A stretch of DNA of 64,000 bases from Helicobacter heilmannii (GTDB lineage: Bacteria > Campylobacterota > Campylobacteria > Campylobacterales > Helicobacteraceae), in assembly GCF_001283065.1 (NCBI RefSeq), contig NZ_CDMK01000001.1:198091-262090 (forward strand), in the 5' to 3' direction. The notes beneath the pieces were generated by a model, which was not told where the DNA came from, did no database searches, and worked only from the letters and a program-made list of their open reading frames with translations. Both the position numbers and the translations under genes were made by a program. Position 1 is the first letter of the stretch, and each line of letters begins with the position of its first letter. Of this stretch, positions 1-7,840 are shown piece after piece.

Positions 1-366
1 CACACCGACCAAGTGCAGATCACCCCCGCACAAGACATTCCCCTAAATTATATGGCGGTGGATATTGGCCCGGCCACTTCTAAACTCTTTTCCTTGGTGA
101 TCCAAAGCAGCCAAACGATCATTTGGAACGGACCGCTTGGGGTGTATGAAGTGCCCCTATTTAGCCGGGGCTCCAGTCAAATCGCGCACAGCATCTCCAA
201 TACCTATGCCTTTTCGCTCATTGGCGGGGGAGACACGATCGATGTGCTCACGAGGGCAGGCTATAAGGATAGCGTGAGCTTCATTTCTACGGGCGGGGGG
301 GCGAGTTTGGAGCTTCTTGAGGGCAAGATTTTAGTCGCCTTTGAAGTCTTGGATCGGCACCCATGA
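1..366 (+). CDS. pgk: phosphoglycerate kinase, C-terminal part (cut by window start)
   Basis: Catalyses 1,3-bisphosphoglycerate + ADP = 3-phosphoglycerate + ATP in cytosolic glycolysis/gluconeogenesis. Only the last 121 codons are present; the frame is open from base 1, so the true start lies before the window. The C-terminal Rossmann domain is recognisable: WNGPLGVYE, the nucleotide-loop GGGDT and STGGGASLELLEGK near the end, all family hallmarks. The gene stops 42 bases before the corA start on the same strand, and pgk-corA is also the order I recall from H. pylori, so the two may be cotranscribed. Confidence 0.96.
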   Translation, partial: HTDQVQITPAQDIPLNYMAVDIGPATSKLFSLVIQSSQTIIWNGPLGVYEVPLFSRGSSQIAHSISNTYAFSLIGGGDTIDVLTRAGYKDSVSFISTGGGASLELLEGKILVAFEVLDRHP

Positions 367-408
367 GCCACAAGAGCGCACCATGCCCATCGGGTTACAG
401 GAGTGGGC

Positions 409-1362
409 ATGATCAATGTCTTTACAAAAAATGCTGAACTGGTGGAGGTTTTTGCCTTTAGCGATTTTGCCAGCTTTCCCTTTGAAGAGAGAAACATCTT
501 ATGGTTTGAGCTCATCAATCCCACCTTTGCCGAGCTCTACTGCATTGCTCAAAACTACAATTTAAACCTCTACGAAGATCCCGAAAAAAGCGCGGTGGTG
601 AAGTACTGGGAGAACAGCACTTCCATCACCATCAACACCTACTTTATCTATAAAGACACCCCCCTAGCCTTCCACACAGAAGCGGTAACCTATTTCATTG
701 CCAACAACATTCTATTCACGCTCTATTATGGGGATTTCCCTATTTTTAGAGAAGTACAGGGGCGGGTGCTGGCTAGCCCTAAGAAGTTCTACGACGGCTT
801 TGATATTTTGGCAAAGATTTTAGAGCTATATTTTGAAAAGGGGGCGGATTGTTTAGAGGAGGTCAATCGCGAAACCAGTGTGCTTAGAAAGCAAATTGTC
901 TTTGACTTGGAAGCCTGCACGCACGAAGAAATCTTAATCTCTCTGTCTTTTTTGCAAGAGTTTAATATGGAGCTGCGCGACTCGCTCTTTGACAAACGGC
1001 GGATCATCACGGCATTGCTTAAAAGCAATAAAGTGGATAGTGAAACTAAAAAAGATTTTAACATTATCATCAAGGATTTTAGTTCATTAGTGGAGTTTAG
1101 CACCGCAAACCTCAATGCCCTAGACAATATCCAAAACCTCTTCACTTCACAAGTCAATGTGGAGCAAAACAAGATCATCAAGCTTTTCACCGTGGCGAAC
1201 TTAGCGATGATGCCCCCCACCTTGATCGGTACAATTTATGGCATGAACTTTGAAGTGATGCCAGAACTGCGTTGGGAGTTTGGCTACCCGATAGCGGTGT
1301 TTGCCATGATTGTCTCCACAATCCTGCCCATCCTGTACTTTAAAAAGAAGGGTTGGCTCTAA
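409..1362 (+). CDS. corA: CorA-type magnesium/cobalt transporter
   Basis: Inner-membrane channel for Mg2+ (also Co2+/Ni2+) of the 2-TM-GxN family, acting as a pentamer. The protein is about 317 residues: a long acidic cytoplasmic N-terminal domain, a helical stalk, then two C-terminal membrane segments. The signature YGMN lies at the end of the first segment, followed by the short acidic loop FEVMPEL and a last helix ending in KKKGW. A GTG at 403 is in frame, but AGGAG at 399-403 sits five bases before ATG 409, which favours 409. It directly follows pgk. Confidence 0.95.
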   Translation: MINVFTKNAELVEVFAFSDFASFPFEERNILWFELINPTFAELYCIAQNYNLNLYEDPEKSAVVKYWENSTSITINTYFIYKDTPLAFHTEAVTYFIANNILFTLYYGDFPIFREVQGRVLASPKKFYDGFDILAKILELYFEKGADCLEEVNRETSVLRKQIVFDLEACTHEEILISLSFLQEFNMELRDSLFDKRRIITALLKSNKVDSETKKDFNIIIKDFSSLVEFSTANLNALDNIQNLFTSQVNVEQNKIIKLFTVANLAMMPPTLIGTIYGMNFEVMPELRWEFGYPIAVFAMIVSTILPILYFKKKGWL

Positions 1363-1887
1363 AGGGCTAGGGCTAGAAACCCACCCAGCACCGCTATGCC
1401 TAGCAAGAACGCGCTAAGGATTTGGGCAGTGTTCTTGCGCTTAAAGTCCATCAAGAGCCCGCTGATGTAAAAGAAACACAAAAACACCCCAAAGGCCACT
1501 CCCATAGTCTGCAAAGCCACCCCCGCCCTGCCCTTATGTATCTGCATCAGCACCCCCAAAAAGGAGCACTCAATCACGGCAACCTCCCCCTTCTTGGGGT
1601 TAAACTCGATTCCATAAGCGGGTGTGCCGATGATCAAATCTCCCTTATGATGGCTTGGTTCTAATTTTTTTGGACTGTGCGATGTCGTGCGCCTTTAAAA
1701 ACTTAAGCAAAAAATCCAAATCCTCCCCCGCCTTTTTTTTCACCTGCCATTTACGAATCTTCGCCCCGCTGTTGGAATTAAAGCCGAGCAAAAACGCTAC
1801 CCCGCTTAAGACAAACAACAGCGCAAATGGCAAGAAAAACACGCTCGTTAAGGCATGGAATTTATAAACACTCTGCGGACGCATCAT
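1359..1887 (-). pseudogene. PepSY-type inner-membrane protein, frameshifted at an A7 run
   Basis: Two pieces of one gene lie in different frames. The N-terminal piece (1887-1645) begins MMRPQSVYKFHALTS and has one hydrophobic segment (FLPFALLFVLSGVAFLLG), which resembles PepSY-associated membrane proteins. It ends soon after a run of seven A on the coding strand (1665-1671). With six A the frame runs on without a stop through SKKLEPSHHKGDLIIGTPAYG into the second piece (1637-1359), which carries two more membrane helices. The whole product would be about 175 residues. The start overlaps the stop of the upstream gene (ATGATG/ATGA), so it is the last gene of a minus-strand operon. It may be a real mutation, a slippage switch or a sequencing error. 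The family assignment is tentative. Confidence 0.7.
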
Positions 1888-3056
1888 TGGATGATGTGGC
1901 TGACAAACTTAGAGTAATTGTCCATCACCAGCCCGCCCTTTCTAAAGCCCAGTCCACATGCCTCGTAAGCGTAAAAGACATTGGGTTGGTAGTAGAACTC
2001 CCCGACTTTATTTAGGGGCGCAAACTCTTGGTAAATGGGTTTGTGGTTGCCATAAATGCCCCCGGTTTCATAGATCACGCTCAAATCGGGGTTTAAAATC
2101 TGTGTGTTCGCCCCCTCTCTGCCAAAGGCAACTTTACGCACCTGTTTTTTATTGCGTAAGGGTTCGTAGCTCGTTTCTAAAAGCAGGGGGTGGTTGGGGA
2201 AGTGCTCCCAAAGCAGTTTTAAAAACCGCTTGCTTTGAAAAATCAAGGTGTAGGCAGGGTTTAAAAAGATGGTGTTTTCATTCTCCATCATGCCCTGCAT
2301 GAGCATGGCAAGTTCTGGCTCGTCTATGGCGATGTTCTCCCAAGGGATGAGCTTAAAAAGAAACTCGTAATTAATGCCCTCGTAAAACACCCCCGTTTCG
2401 GCGTTGAACTCTACTTGATCGATGTAAGCAAAATGCGTGTTAAAGCCCGCGCTCTTGGCGCACTCTTGTAAAAACCGCGTGGTGCGCTCCTCTTCACTGC
2501 TGCCCTGCACGCAAGAGAATAAAATTTTCCAGCCCTCATATTCTTGGTTAAACACGCTCGTGTCCTCTTGCAAGGTTACCAAGCGTTTAAAATTCTCCCC
2601 CAAAGCCTCAAAGATATTGTTAAATTGCAACTCGGCGTTATAACCATTGTGTTTGAGCAGTGCCCATTGCACTAGAGCACTCTCATAAAGCAAGCTCGGG
2701 GTGTCGGCGTTAAACTCCAAAAGTTTAATGGGCTGCCCATCTAGCCCGCCGGCTAAATCAAAACGCCCATAAATATGCCAATGGATGTCATTTTCCCAAC
2801 TCTGTTTAATCATGGGCACAATGCTATTAGGAATATCCAACTCAAAAAAGCGTTCTTGATCGATCACCATTTGCGCCGTCTCTACACACATGTCGTAAAG
2901 CTCGTTGCACGCGGCGTAGTAAGCGTCCGCCTGCTCTTGGTTGATGCTGATTAAATCCGTGCTGATATAATCCGTGTTGTCCGGATCAGTGTGCCACTCT
3001 AGCCCAATTTCTTCTAGGGCTTGTTTGCTTAGGGGGTTTAAAGTCTTGATCTGCAT
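1884..3056 (-). CDS. glutathionylspermidine synthase-family ATP-grasp protein
   Basis: A 390-residue protein matching the C-terminal synthetase part of glutathionylspermidine synthase (preATP-grasp / ATP-grasp fold). Family features visible are the N-terminal YYAACNELYDMC region, GRFDLAG, LLEFNADTPSLLYES, and near the end GREGAN and GGIYGNHKPIYQEF. Enzymes of this fold use ATP to make an amide bond between a carboxylate and an amine. The real substrate in Helicobacter is unknown to me, and spermidine-glutathione chemistry is not implied. It lies between the lipoprotein gene (8 bases upstream) and the broken membrane gene (4-base overlap), matching an H. pylori cluster I recall as HP0232-HP0234. 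Start ATG 3056 follows AAGGATAACC. Confidence 0.85.
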   Translation of the reverse strand: MQIKTLNPLSKQALEEIGLEWHTDPDNTDYISTDLISINQEQADAYYAACNELYDMCVETAQMVIDQERFFELDIPNSIVPMIKQSWENDIHWHIYGRFDLAGGLDGQPIKLLEFNADTPSLLYESALVQWALLKHNGYNAELQFNNIFEALGENFKRLVTLQEDTSVFNQEYEGWKILFSCVQGSSEEERTTRFLQECAKSAGFNTHFAYIDQVEFNAETGVFYEGINYEFLFKLIPWENIAIDEPELAMLMQGMMENENTIFLNPAYTLIFQSKRFLKLLWEHFPNHPLLLETSYEPLRNKKQVRKVAFGREGANTQILNPDLSVIYETGGIYGNHKPIYQEFAPLNKVGEFYYQPNVFYAYEACGLGFRKGGLVMDNYSKFVSHIIQ

Positions 3057-3064
3057 GGTTATCC

Positions 3065-3775
3065 TTAAGAGATACTAGAGCCGCGGTGTGCGCCAAAAAA
3101 CCCGCTTTGCCCGTGTGTGGTGGTGGAGGGGACGGCTTGTGGGGTGGTGTGGGTGGCTAGGGGTCTGTTTGAGCTTGGGCTCGTGCTCGCGGGCGCGCTT
3201 TGGTTTTGTGGGCTAAAAAACCCGCTTCTAGTGGGGCTAGCCGGCGGGGGGGATCTAAAGCTGTTTTGGCTTCTTTGGTAAGCCTGCGGAGAGGTGTAGT
3301 TTCGTTGGGCATTTTGGTTGTAGTTGGGGTTGTTGAAAAGCTTGTTGCCAATGTAGCTGCCTAAAATTGCCCCGGCCGCGCTGCCTAAGATCGCCGCCCC
3401 GATGCCAAGCCCCGAGCCCCCACCCTCAGTGGGGGGTTTGGTGAGCTGGCTCGTGCCCTTATCAATTTTTACTTCTTCATCTTTAATGAGTTTTTGAATC
3501 TCCTCATCGCTTAGCATCCGCTCCTTGCCCTGCAAGTCGCGCACCACCACACGGGTTTTATCGCTTGGGTATTCTTCAGCGACCTTATAACTCTTGTCGG
3601 CTTGTTCTTGCAAGATCACAAACGCGCCTTTTTTAATGGGCGTGTTATTGCTGCTTTGCGGCTTCTGCTCTTGGTTGTGATCCGAGCCATTGCAGCCGGC
3701 TAAGGTCACCACCACGAGCGCGCTAAGTCCGCCCACAATGGCGTAATCCGAAATCTTTCTGAAAGGTTTTTGCAT
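3065..3775 (-). CDS. UPF0323 family lipoprotein
   Basis: A 236-residue predicted lipoprotein. An N-terminal basic-hydrophobic signal ends in the lipobox LAGC (Cys about 28), so it should be lipidated and held in an envelope membrane. A charged middle part ([17 protein letters not shown], then a helix rich in Glu/Lys) is followed by a glycine-rich stretch ([23 protein letters not shown]) like glycine-zipper domains. The tail from about residue 150 is low-complexity Ser/Pro/Gln/Thr/Asn. The start ATG has AGGACAG seven bases ahead. I recall the H. pylori relative (HP0232) being linked to motility, but nothing in the sequence proves a function. It heads the minus-strand cluster 3775-1359. Confidence 0.85.
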   Translation of the reverse strand: MQKPFRKISDYAIVGGLSALVVVTLAGCNGSDHNQEQKPQSSNNTPIKKGAFVILQEQADKSYKVAEEYPSDKTRVVVRDLQGKERMLSDEEIQKLIKDEEVKIDKGTSQLTKPPTEGGGSGLGIGAAILGSAAGAILGSYIGNKLFNNPNYNQNAQRNYTSPQAYQRSQNSFRSPPPASPTRSGFFSPQNQSAPASTSPSSNRPLATHTTPQAVPSTTTHGQSGFFGAHRGSSIS

Positions 3776-3800
3776 GGCTGTCCTTTTTGTTATAAAGTGC

Positions 3801-3806
3801 TATGAT
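3801..3806 (+). promoter_or_regulatory. -10 element for rnhB
   Basis: TATGAT lies 22 bases before the chosen rnhB start, with AAAGGGG between them. It overlaps an in-frame ATG at 3802, which argues against that ATG as start. No clear -35 is seen, as is usual for Helicobacter sigma-80 promoters. Confidence 0.5.
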
Positions 3807-3828
3807 AGCATGTTTAAAGGGGTTTTCT

Positions 3829-4437
3829 ATGTTACTGGGCATTGATGAAGCGGGGCGAGGATGCTTGGCGGGGGCGTTGTTTGTGGCAGGCGTGGCCTGT
3901 GCCAATCATTTAGCTCAAGAGTTTGCAGCACAGGGCTTAAAAGAGAGCAAGCAGTTAAGCCGTGCCAAGCGTTTTAGTTGGGCGCAAAAAATCCAAGCGC
4001 ACAAGGACATACAAAGCGTGGTGGTGGCTAAGAGTGCTGAGGAGATAGACAGCAAGGGCTTAAGCGTGTGTTTGCAAGAGGCCATTAAAGAGATTGTGCT
4101 GGGCCTGCCACAAGTCTTAAGCGTTTGTATCGATGGCAACACGCTTTTTAAATTGCATTTCCCCCATTTAAAGAGCTTTCAAGCGGTGATCAAGGGCGAT
4201 GATAAAATCCCCCAAATTGCCATGGCTTCTGTTCTAGCTAAGGCGCATAAGGATCAAGAAATGATCGAGCTGGACAAACTCTACCCAGCATACGGCTTTG
4301 CCACGAACTGCGGGTATGGCACACACACGCATGTTGTGGCTTTAGCTAAGCATGGCTACAGCCCAGCCCACCGCTACAGCTTCAAGTTAAAATCCACTTA
4401 TAGATGGACACGGCTAAAGCCAGAGCATAGGCACTGA
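3829..4437 (+). CDS. rnhB: ribonuclease HII
   Basis: Endonuclease that removes ribonucleotides from DNA:RNA hybrids in the cytosol. The protein starts MLLGIDEAGRGCLAG, with the catalytic Asp and Glu in the first motif; the remaining acidic residues are in VCIDGN and AKAHKDQEM. GYGT and the HR in SPAHRYSF are conserved C-terminal marks. An in-frame ATG at 3802 lies inside the -10 element, so ATG 3829 (AAAGGGG six bases before) is chosen, giving 202 residues. The last 18 codons, after the conserved core, overlap the convergent transporter gene by 56 bases, which suggests a lost original stop codon. Confidence 0.94.
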   Translation: MLLGIDEAGRGCLAGALFVAGVACANHLAQEFAAQGLKESKQLSRAKRFSWAQKIQAHKDIQSVVVAKSAEEIDSKGLSVCLQEAIKEIVLGLPQVLSVCIDGNTLFKLHFPHLKSFQAVIKGDDKIPQIAMASVLAKAHKDQEMIELDKLYPAYGFATNCGYGTHTHVVALAKHGYSPAHRYSFKLKSTYRWTRLKPEHRH

Positions 4438-5167
4438 TGAGCAAGTAGTGGTGTAATTGCGCGCTTACCTTGGTAACCAACTTCACACCAACAAGCACGC
4501 CCAGCACACTGCCCGCCCCCACCAACAGCCCCCATTGCAAATGCTGCCACTCCAAAATGTGGCTTTGGTAGAGCGAGGCCACCCCGCTGATGGAGGAGAA
4601 CACCACGAAAAACAGGCTCAAAGGCACGCTTTGTTTAGGGCTTAGCCCCAAGTAATAGGACAAGAGAGAGACCATCAGTACCCCTCCGCCAATGCCAAGA
4701 GAAATAGCAAAAATACCCGTCAGTGCCCCGATCGCCACTAAAATGCACTTGCTTTTGAGGTTCATCACAAAGGCCTTTGTCTGTTTGTTCGCCTCTTTGG
4801 ATTTTTTGGACTTGAGAAAAAAGCGCAAGAGGGAGTAAAAAGTCATCAAAATAAAGAGCCCGAGCAGGATTTTATGCGGAATGTGGGTTAAAATCACCCC
4901 GCTAAAGCCCGCCCCAATAAGTCCACCAAGCCCCACCCAAAAACCCACGCTTAAATCCAAGAGCCCTTTTTTGAAGTTCGCCACGCTCCCCACCACGGAC
5001 GAACACGCCATTTGCAAAATGGAGATCCCCACCGCACTGTCGTAGCCATAACCCGCCACGAGCATGGCCGGCACGATCACCATCCCCCCCCCAATGCCAA
5101 AGAAGCCCGCCATCACCCCCGTAACGCCCCCGAGCAATAAAAACAACGCATGCAACACAATATCCAT
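4382..5167 (-). CDS. sulfite exporter TauE/SafE family (TSUP) membrane protein
   Basis: A 261-residue inner-membrane protein with about eight hydrophobic segments. It shows the two-fold internal repeat of the family: GGVTGVMAGFFGIGGGMVIVP near the N-terminus and ALTGIFAISLGIGGGVLMV in the middle, each carrying the GIGGG motif. Members export or import small sulfur- or carbon-containing anions such as sulfite or sulfoacetate; the substrate cannot be read from sequence. GGTTAGAG precedes ATG 5167. Its 3' end overlaps the rnhB 3' end on the opposite strand. Confidence 0.9.
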   Translation of the reverse strand: MDIVLHALFLLLGGVTGVMAGFFGIGGGMVIVPAMLVAGYGYDSAVGISILQMACSSVVGSVANFKKGLLDLSVGFWVGLGGLIGAGFSGVILTHIPHKILLGLFILMTFYSLLRFFLKSKKSKEANKQTKAFVMNLKSKCILVAIGALTGIFAISLGIGGGVLMVSLLSYYLGLSPKQSVPLSLFFVVFSSISGVASLYQSHILEWQHLQWGLLVGAGSVLGVLVGVKLVTKVSAQLHHYLLISAYALALAVSIYKWILT

Positions 5168-5188
5168 CTCTAACCCTTAAGTTTGTGC

Positions 5189-5194
5189 TAAAAT
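5189..5194 (+). promoter_or_regulatory. extended -10 element for rodA
   Basis: TGC followed by TAAAAT, 32 bases before the rodA ATG and within the gap after the divergent TSUP gene. Confidence 0.45.
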
Positions 5195-5225
5195 AACCTA
5201 CTACAAAAAAGCAGGTGCTGGTGCT

Positions 5226-6365
5226 ATGGTTAATAGAAGGATTTTAACACACTTTGATTTTTTATTGCTTTTTTTTATTGTCCCTCTTATGGGGCTGTCT
5301 TTCTTTTTGATTTATGAGGCCAACACCGCCTTAAGCTTCAAACAAATCCTGTATTTCAGTGTGGGGTTTGTGGTGTTTTGGGTGATTTTCTTCATCCCCT
5401 TTCGGCAATTTGATCGCCTTTTCCATTTCTTTTATTGGTTTTGTGTGTTCTTGTTGGTGCTGGTGATTTTCTTTGGCTCGGTGAAGCTGGGTGCAAAACG
5501 CTGGCTCACCATCCCGGGCACCTCTTTTTCCCTGCAACCCAGCGAGCCCGTAAAAATCGCTATTTTATTGCTTCTAGCCCACCTTATCAGCACACACCCC
5601 ATCCCCCCAGGAGGTTACGGCTGGAAAACCTTTGGCAAGCTTGCCCTTTACATCACTATCCCCGCGGGCCTCATCTTAAAGCAACCGGATTTAGGCACGG
5701 CTTTGGTGGTGCTCATCATGGGCTTTGGAGTGCTCTTTTTAGTGGGCGTGCATCCTAAGATTTGGATCACAATAGGCCTTGTCTTTGCCGTGGCTTCTCC
5801 GCTCATCTACAGTTCCCTGCACGATTATCAAAAAAAACGCCTGCACGACTTCATTGCCGAAAAGCCCAACTACCATGTCCGCCAATCCATCATCGCCATC
5901 GGCTCTGGCGGGTTACTCGGCAAATCCAAAGAAGAATCCACGCAGGCGAAGTTAAAGTTTTTGCCGATTGCCACAAGCGATTTTATCTTTGCCTACTTCG
6001 TGGAGCGCTTTGGCTTCTTGGGGGCGTTCTTTCTATTGGTGTTTTATATGGGCTTCATTTTGCATTTTCTCTCCTATTTTAACAGCGACCCACATGACCG
6101 CTTTTTACAGACCATCACGGGGGGTATTGCGATTTTACTCTTCGTCTATACCAGCGTCAATGTCGCCATGACTTTGGGCTTAGCCCCTGTAGTGGGCTTG
6201 CCTCTGCCCCTTTTTAGCTATGGGGGGAGCAGTTTTCTCACCTTCATTGTCTTGTTTGCAGTGTTTGAAAACTTACTTGCATTTAAGTTTGGATTTGGTT
6301 ATAATCCCCCTTCTTACCGCAGAGGGGGATTCTTAGCTCAGCTGGTTAGAGCATTCGGCTCATAA
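5226..6365 (+). CDS. rodA: RodA/FtsW/SpoVE-family peptidoglycan glycosyltransferase
   Basis: SEDS polymerase that makes peptidoglycan strands during cell elongation together with a class-B PBP, in the inner membrane. It has about ten hydrophobic segments. Family marks are GAKRWLTIPGTSFSLQPSE (with the conserved RW and QPSE), KQPDLGTALV with the catalytic Asp, and near the end GLAPVVGLPLPLFSYGGSS. The protein is 379 codons long, normal for RodA. Its last 13 codons, the tail GGFLAQLVRAFGS, are read from the downstream tRNA gene, and the stop TAA lies in the tRNA anticodon loop. The body before the tRNA is complete. Confidence 0.94.
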   Translation: MVNRRILTHFDFLLLFFIVPLMGLSFFLIYEANTALSFKQILYFSVGFVVFWVIFFIPFRQFDRLFHFFYWFCVFLLVLVIFFGSVKLGAKRWLTIPGTSFSLQPSEPVKIAILLLLAHLISTHPIPPGGYGWKTFGKLALYITIPAGLILKQPDLGTALVVLIMGFGVLFLVGVHPKIWITIGLVFAVASPLIYSSLHDYQKKRLHDFIAEKPNYHVRQSIIAIGSGGLLGKSKEESTQAKLKFLPIATSDFIFAYFVERFGFLGAFFLLVFYMGFILHFLSYFNSDPHDRFLQTITGGIAILLFVYTSVNVAMTLGLAPVVGLPLPLFSYGGSSFLTFIVLFAVFENLLAFKFGFGYNPPSYRRGGFLAQLVRAFGS

Positions 6366-6403
6366 CCGATTGGTCGTAGGTTCAAGTCCTACAGAATCCA
6401 CCA
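6327..6403 (+). tRNA. tRNA with CAT anticodon (elongator Met, or Ile2 with lysidine)
   Basis: A full cloverleaf can be drawn by eye: acceptor GGATTCT with AGAATCC, D-arm GCTC...GAGC, anticodon loop CTCATAA (anticodon CAT), T-arm GTAGG TTCAAGT CCTAC, discriminator A and encoded CCA; 77 bases. G1-C72 pairs normally and the anticodon stem lacks three G-C pairs, so it is not an initiator tRNA. The arms also resemble bacterial tRNA-Ile(CAT) in which TilS changes C34 to lysidine. Identity between Met and Ile2 is left open. The 5' half overlaps the rodA 3' end, so an upstream transcript would need RNase P cutting inside the rodA reading frame. Confidence 0.95.
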
Positions 6404-6479
6404 CTTTAAGCCCTGCGGGGTTTGACAACTAAGCCTGAAACAACTAGAATACCCCCTATTCAAGGAGTGGCAAGGGTCG

Positions 6480-7112
6480 ATGCAGGTAGCAGCGAGCATT
6501 TTAAGCGCGGACTTCATGGATTTAAAGCACAGCCTAGCACAGGTGGCTGGCGTGGATTTCTTACACATAGATATCATGGACGGGCATTTTGTGCCTAACC
6601 TCACCTTTGGCCCCTGTGTCTTGCAAAATTTAAAGAAGCACACAAGCACCCCCCTAGACATCCATTTAATGGTGGATAACCCCCTCTTTGGCATTGAGCT
6701 GTTTAGAGAGTTAAGCCCCGCTTACATCACCATCCACCTAGAGAGCACCCCCCACCTGCATAAGCTCATCCACCACATCAAAAACCTAGGTTTTAAAGCA
6801 GGGGTGAGCTTGAACCCCGCCACGCCCTTAAATGGGCTGGAGTATGTTCTCGCGGATTTGGATTTGGTGCTCTTTATGAGCGTGAATCCGGGTTTTGGGG
6901 GGCAAAAGTTCTTGCCCTTGGTGCTGGATAAAATCACGCATTTTAAACAAAAATTCCCCACCTACAGCGGTAAAATCGAAGTGGATGGGGGCATCAACGC
7001 CGCCAACGCCCCCCTACTCGCCTCCGTGGGGGCAAATTTATTAGTGGTGGGTAGTTATCTTTTCAGCCACAAAAACCCCACCCTAGCTTTGCAAGAATTG
7101 AAAAAGGCATGA
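6480..7112 (+). CDS. rpe: ribulose-phosphate 3-epimerase
   Basis: Interconverts ribulose 5-phosphate and xylulose 5-phosphate in the pentose phosphate pathway (cytosol, TIM barrel). Catalytic and metal residues are visible: AASILSAD at the start, the metal motif HIDIMDGHFVPN, DIHLMV, MSVNPGFGGQKF, and VDGGI with the second metal-binding Asp, followed by the phosphate loop NLLVVGSYLF. Length 210 is typical. It overlaps the start of the next gene by four bases (ATGA), as rpe and the DnaQ-like gene do in H. pylori as I recall. Confidence 0.96.
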   Translation: MQVAASILSADFMDLKHSLAQVAGVDFLHIDIMDGHFVPNLTFGPCVLQNLKKHTSTPLDIHLMVDNPLFGIELFRELSPAYITIHLESTPHLHKLIHHIKNLGFKAGVSLNPATPLNGLEYVLADLDLVLFMSVNPGFGGQKFLPLVLDKITHFKQKFPTYSGKIEVDGGINAANAPLLASVGANLLVVGSYLFSHKNPTLALQELKKA

Positions 7113-7840
7113 GCCCAGAAGACCTCTACACCTCTTTAAAACAAGCCCCCCTGCCCCTAGAAGCCCTAAACCTGTCCTTTTGCCAAGACCCCCTACTCTC
7201 TTACGAATATCTCAAGGCCTGCGGTTTTCCCATCGCCTACACCCACCAGTTAGAGCTAAGCACCAATGTCCCCTACCAAGACTCGCTCTACTGCTTCATC
7301 GACATCGAAACCAATGGCTCCGATCCAAAGACCTCCCAAGTCATCGAAATTGCCGCTCTGCTTTACAAGCCTGCTAAAGACCCATTTATCTCTGGCATGG
7401 TGGTAAAAAGCTTTTCTAGCTTGATTTATTGCGAGCATGTCCCCCCTAAAATCGCCGAGCTCACAGGGCTTAGCGCGCAGCACCTGCGCCACGCTCCCCC
7501 TCTTAAACAAGTACTGAAAAAATTTAGAGAGTTCTTGGGCGATAGCGTGTTTGTGGCGCACAATGCGGATTTTGACTTCCCCTATCTAAGCGAGTGTTGC
7601 GCCCACAACTTGGGTGCAGGGCTCTTAAACCCCAAGCTTTGCACCTTGAGTCTTAGCCGCAAGAGCATTTTAAGCCCCAAGCACGGGCTGGGCTTTTTAA
7701 ACACTTTTTTGGGGATCAACATCCCCACGGCACACCGCGCCGCCGCCGATGCACTGGGCTCTTTAAAGGTGTTTGAGGTGTGCTTGCGCTGTCTGCCCGC
7801 TTATGTGTGTACCACGCAAGATTTGCTCGATTACGCCTAA
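7109..7840 (+). CDS. dnaQ: DnaQ-like 3'-5' exonuclease (DNA polymerase III epsilon type)
   Basis: A DEDDh exonuclease of 243 residues. Exo I is FIDIETNG (Asp and Glu), exo II is [14 protein letters not shown], and exo III is [11 protein letters not shown] with the catalytic His and Asp. About 65 residues precede the nuclease domain, longer than in E. coli epsilon. This is the only such gene in the window, so it may be the replicative proofreading subunit, but a separate repair exonuclease cannot be excluded. It is coupled to rpe by a four-base overlap and converges with the chemoreceptor gene (stop codons overlap). Confidence 0.88.
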   Translation: MSPEDLYTSLKQAPLPLEALNLSFCQDPLLSYEYLKACGFPIAYTHQLELSTNVPYQDSLYCFIDIETNGSDPKTSQVIEIAALLYKPAKDPFISGMVVKSFSSLIYCEHVPPKIAELTGLSAQHLRHAPPLKQVLKKFREFLGDSVFVAHNADFDFPYLSECCAHNLGAGLLNPKLCTLSLSRKSILSPKHGLGFLNTFLGINIPTAHRAAADALGSLKVFEVCLRCLPAYVCTTQDLLDYA

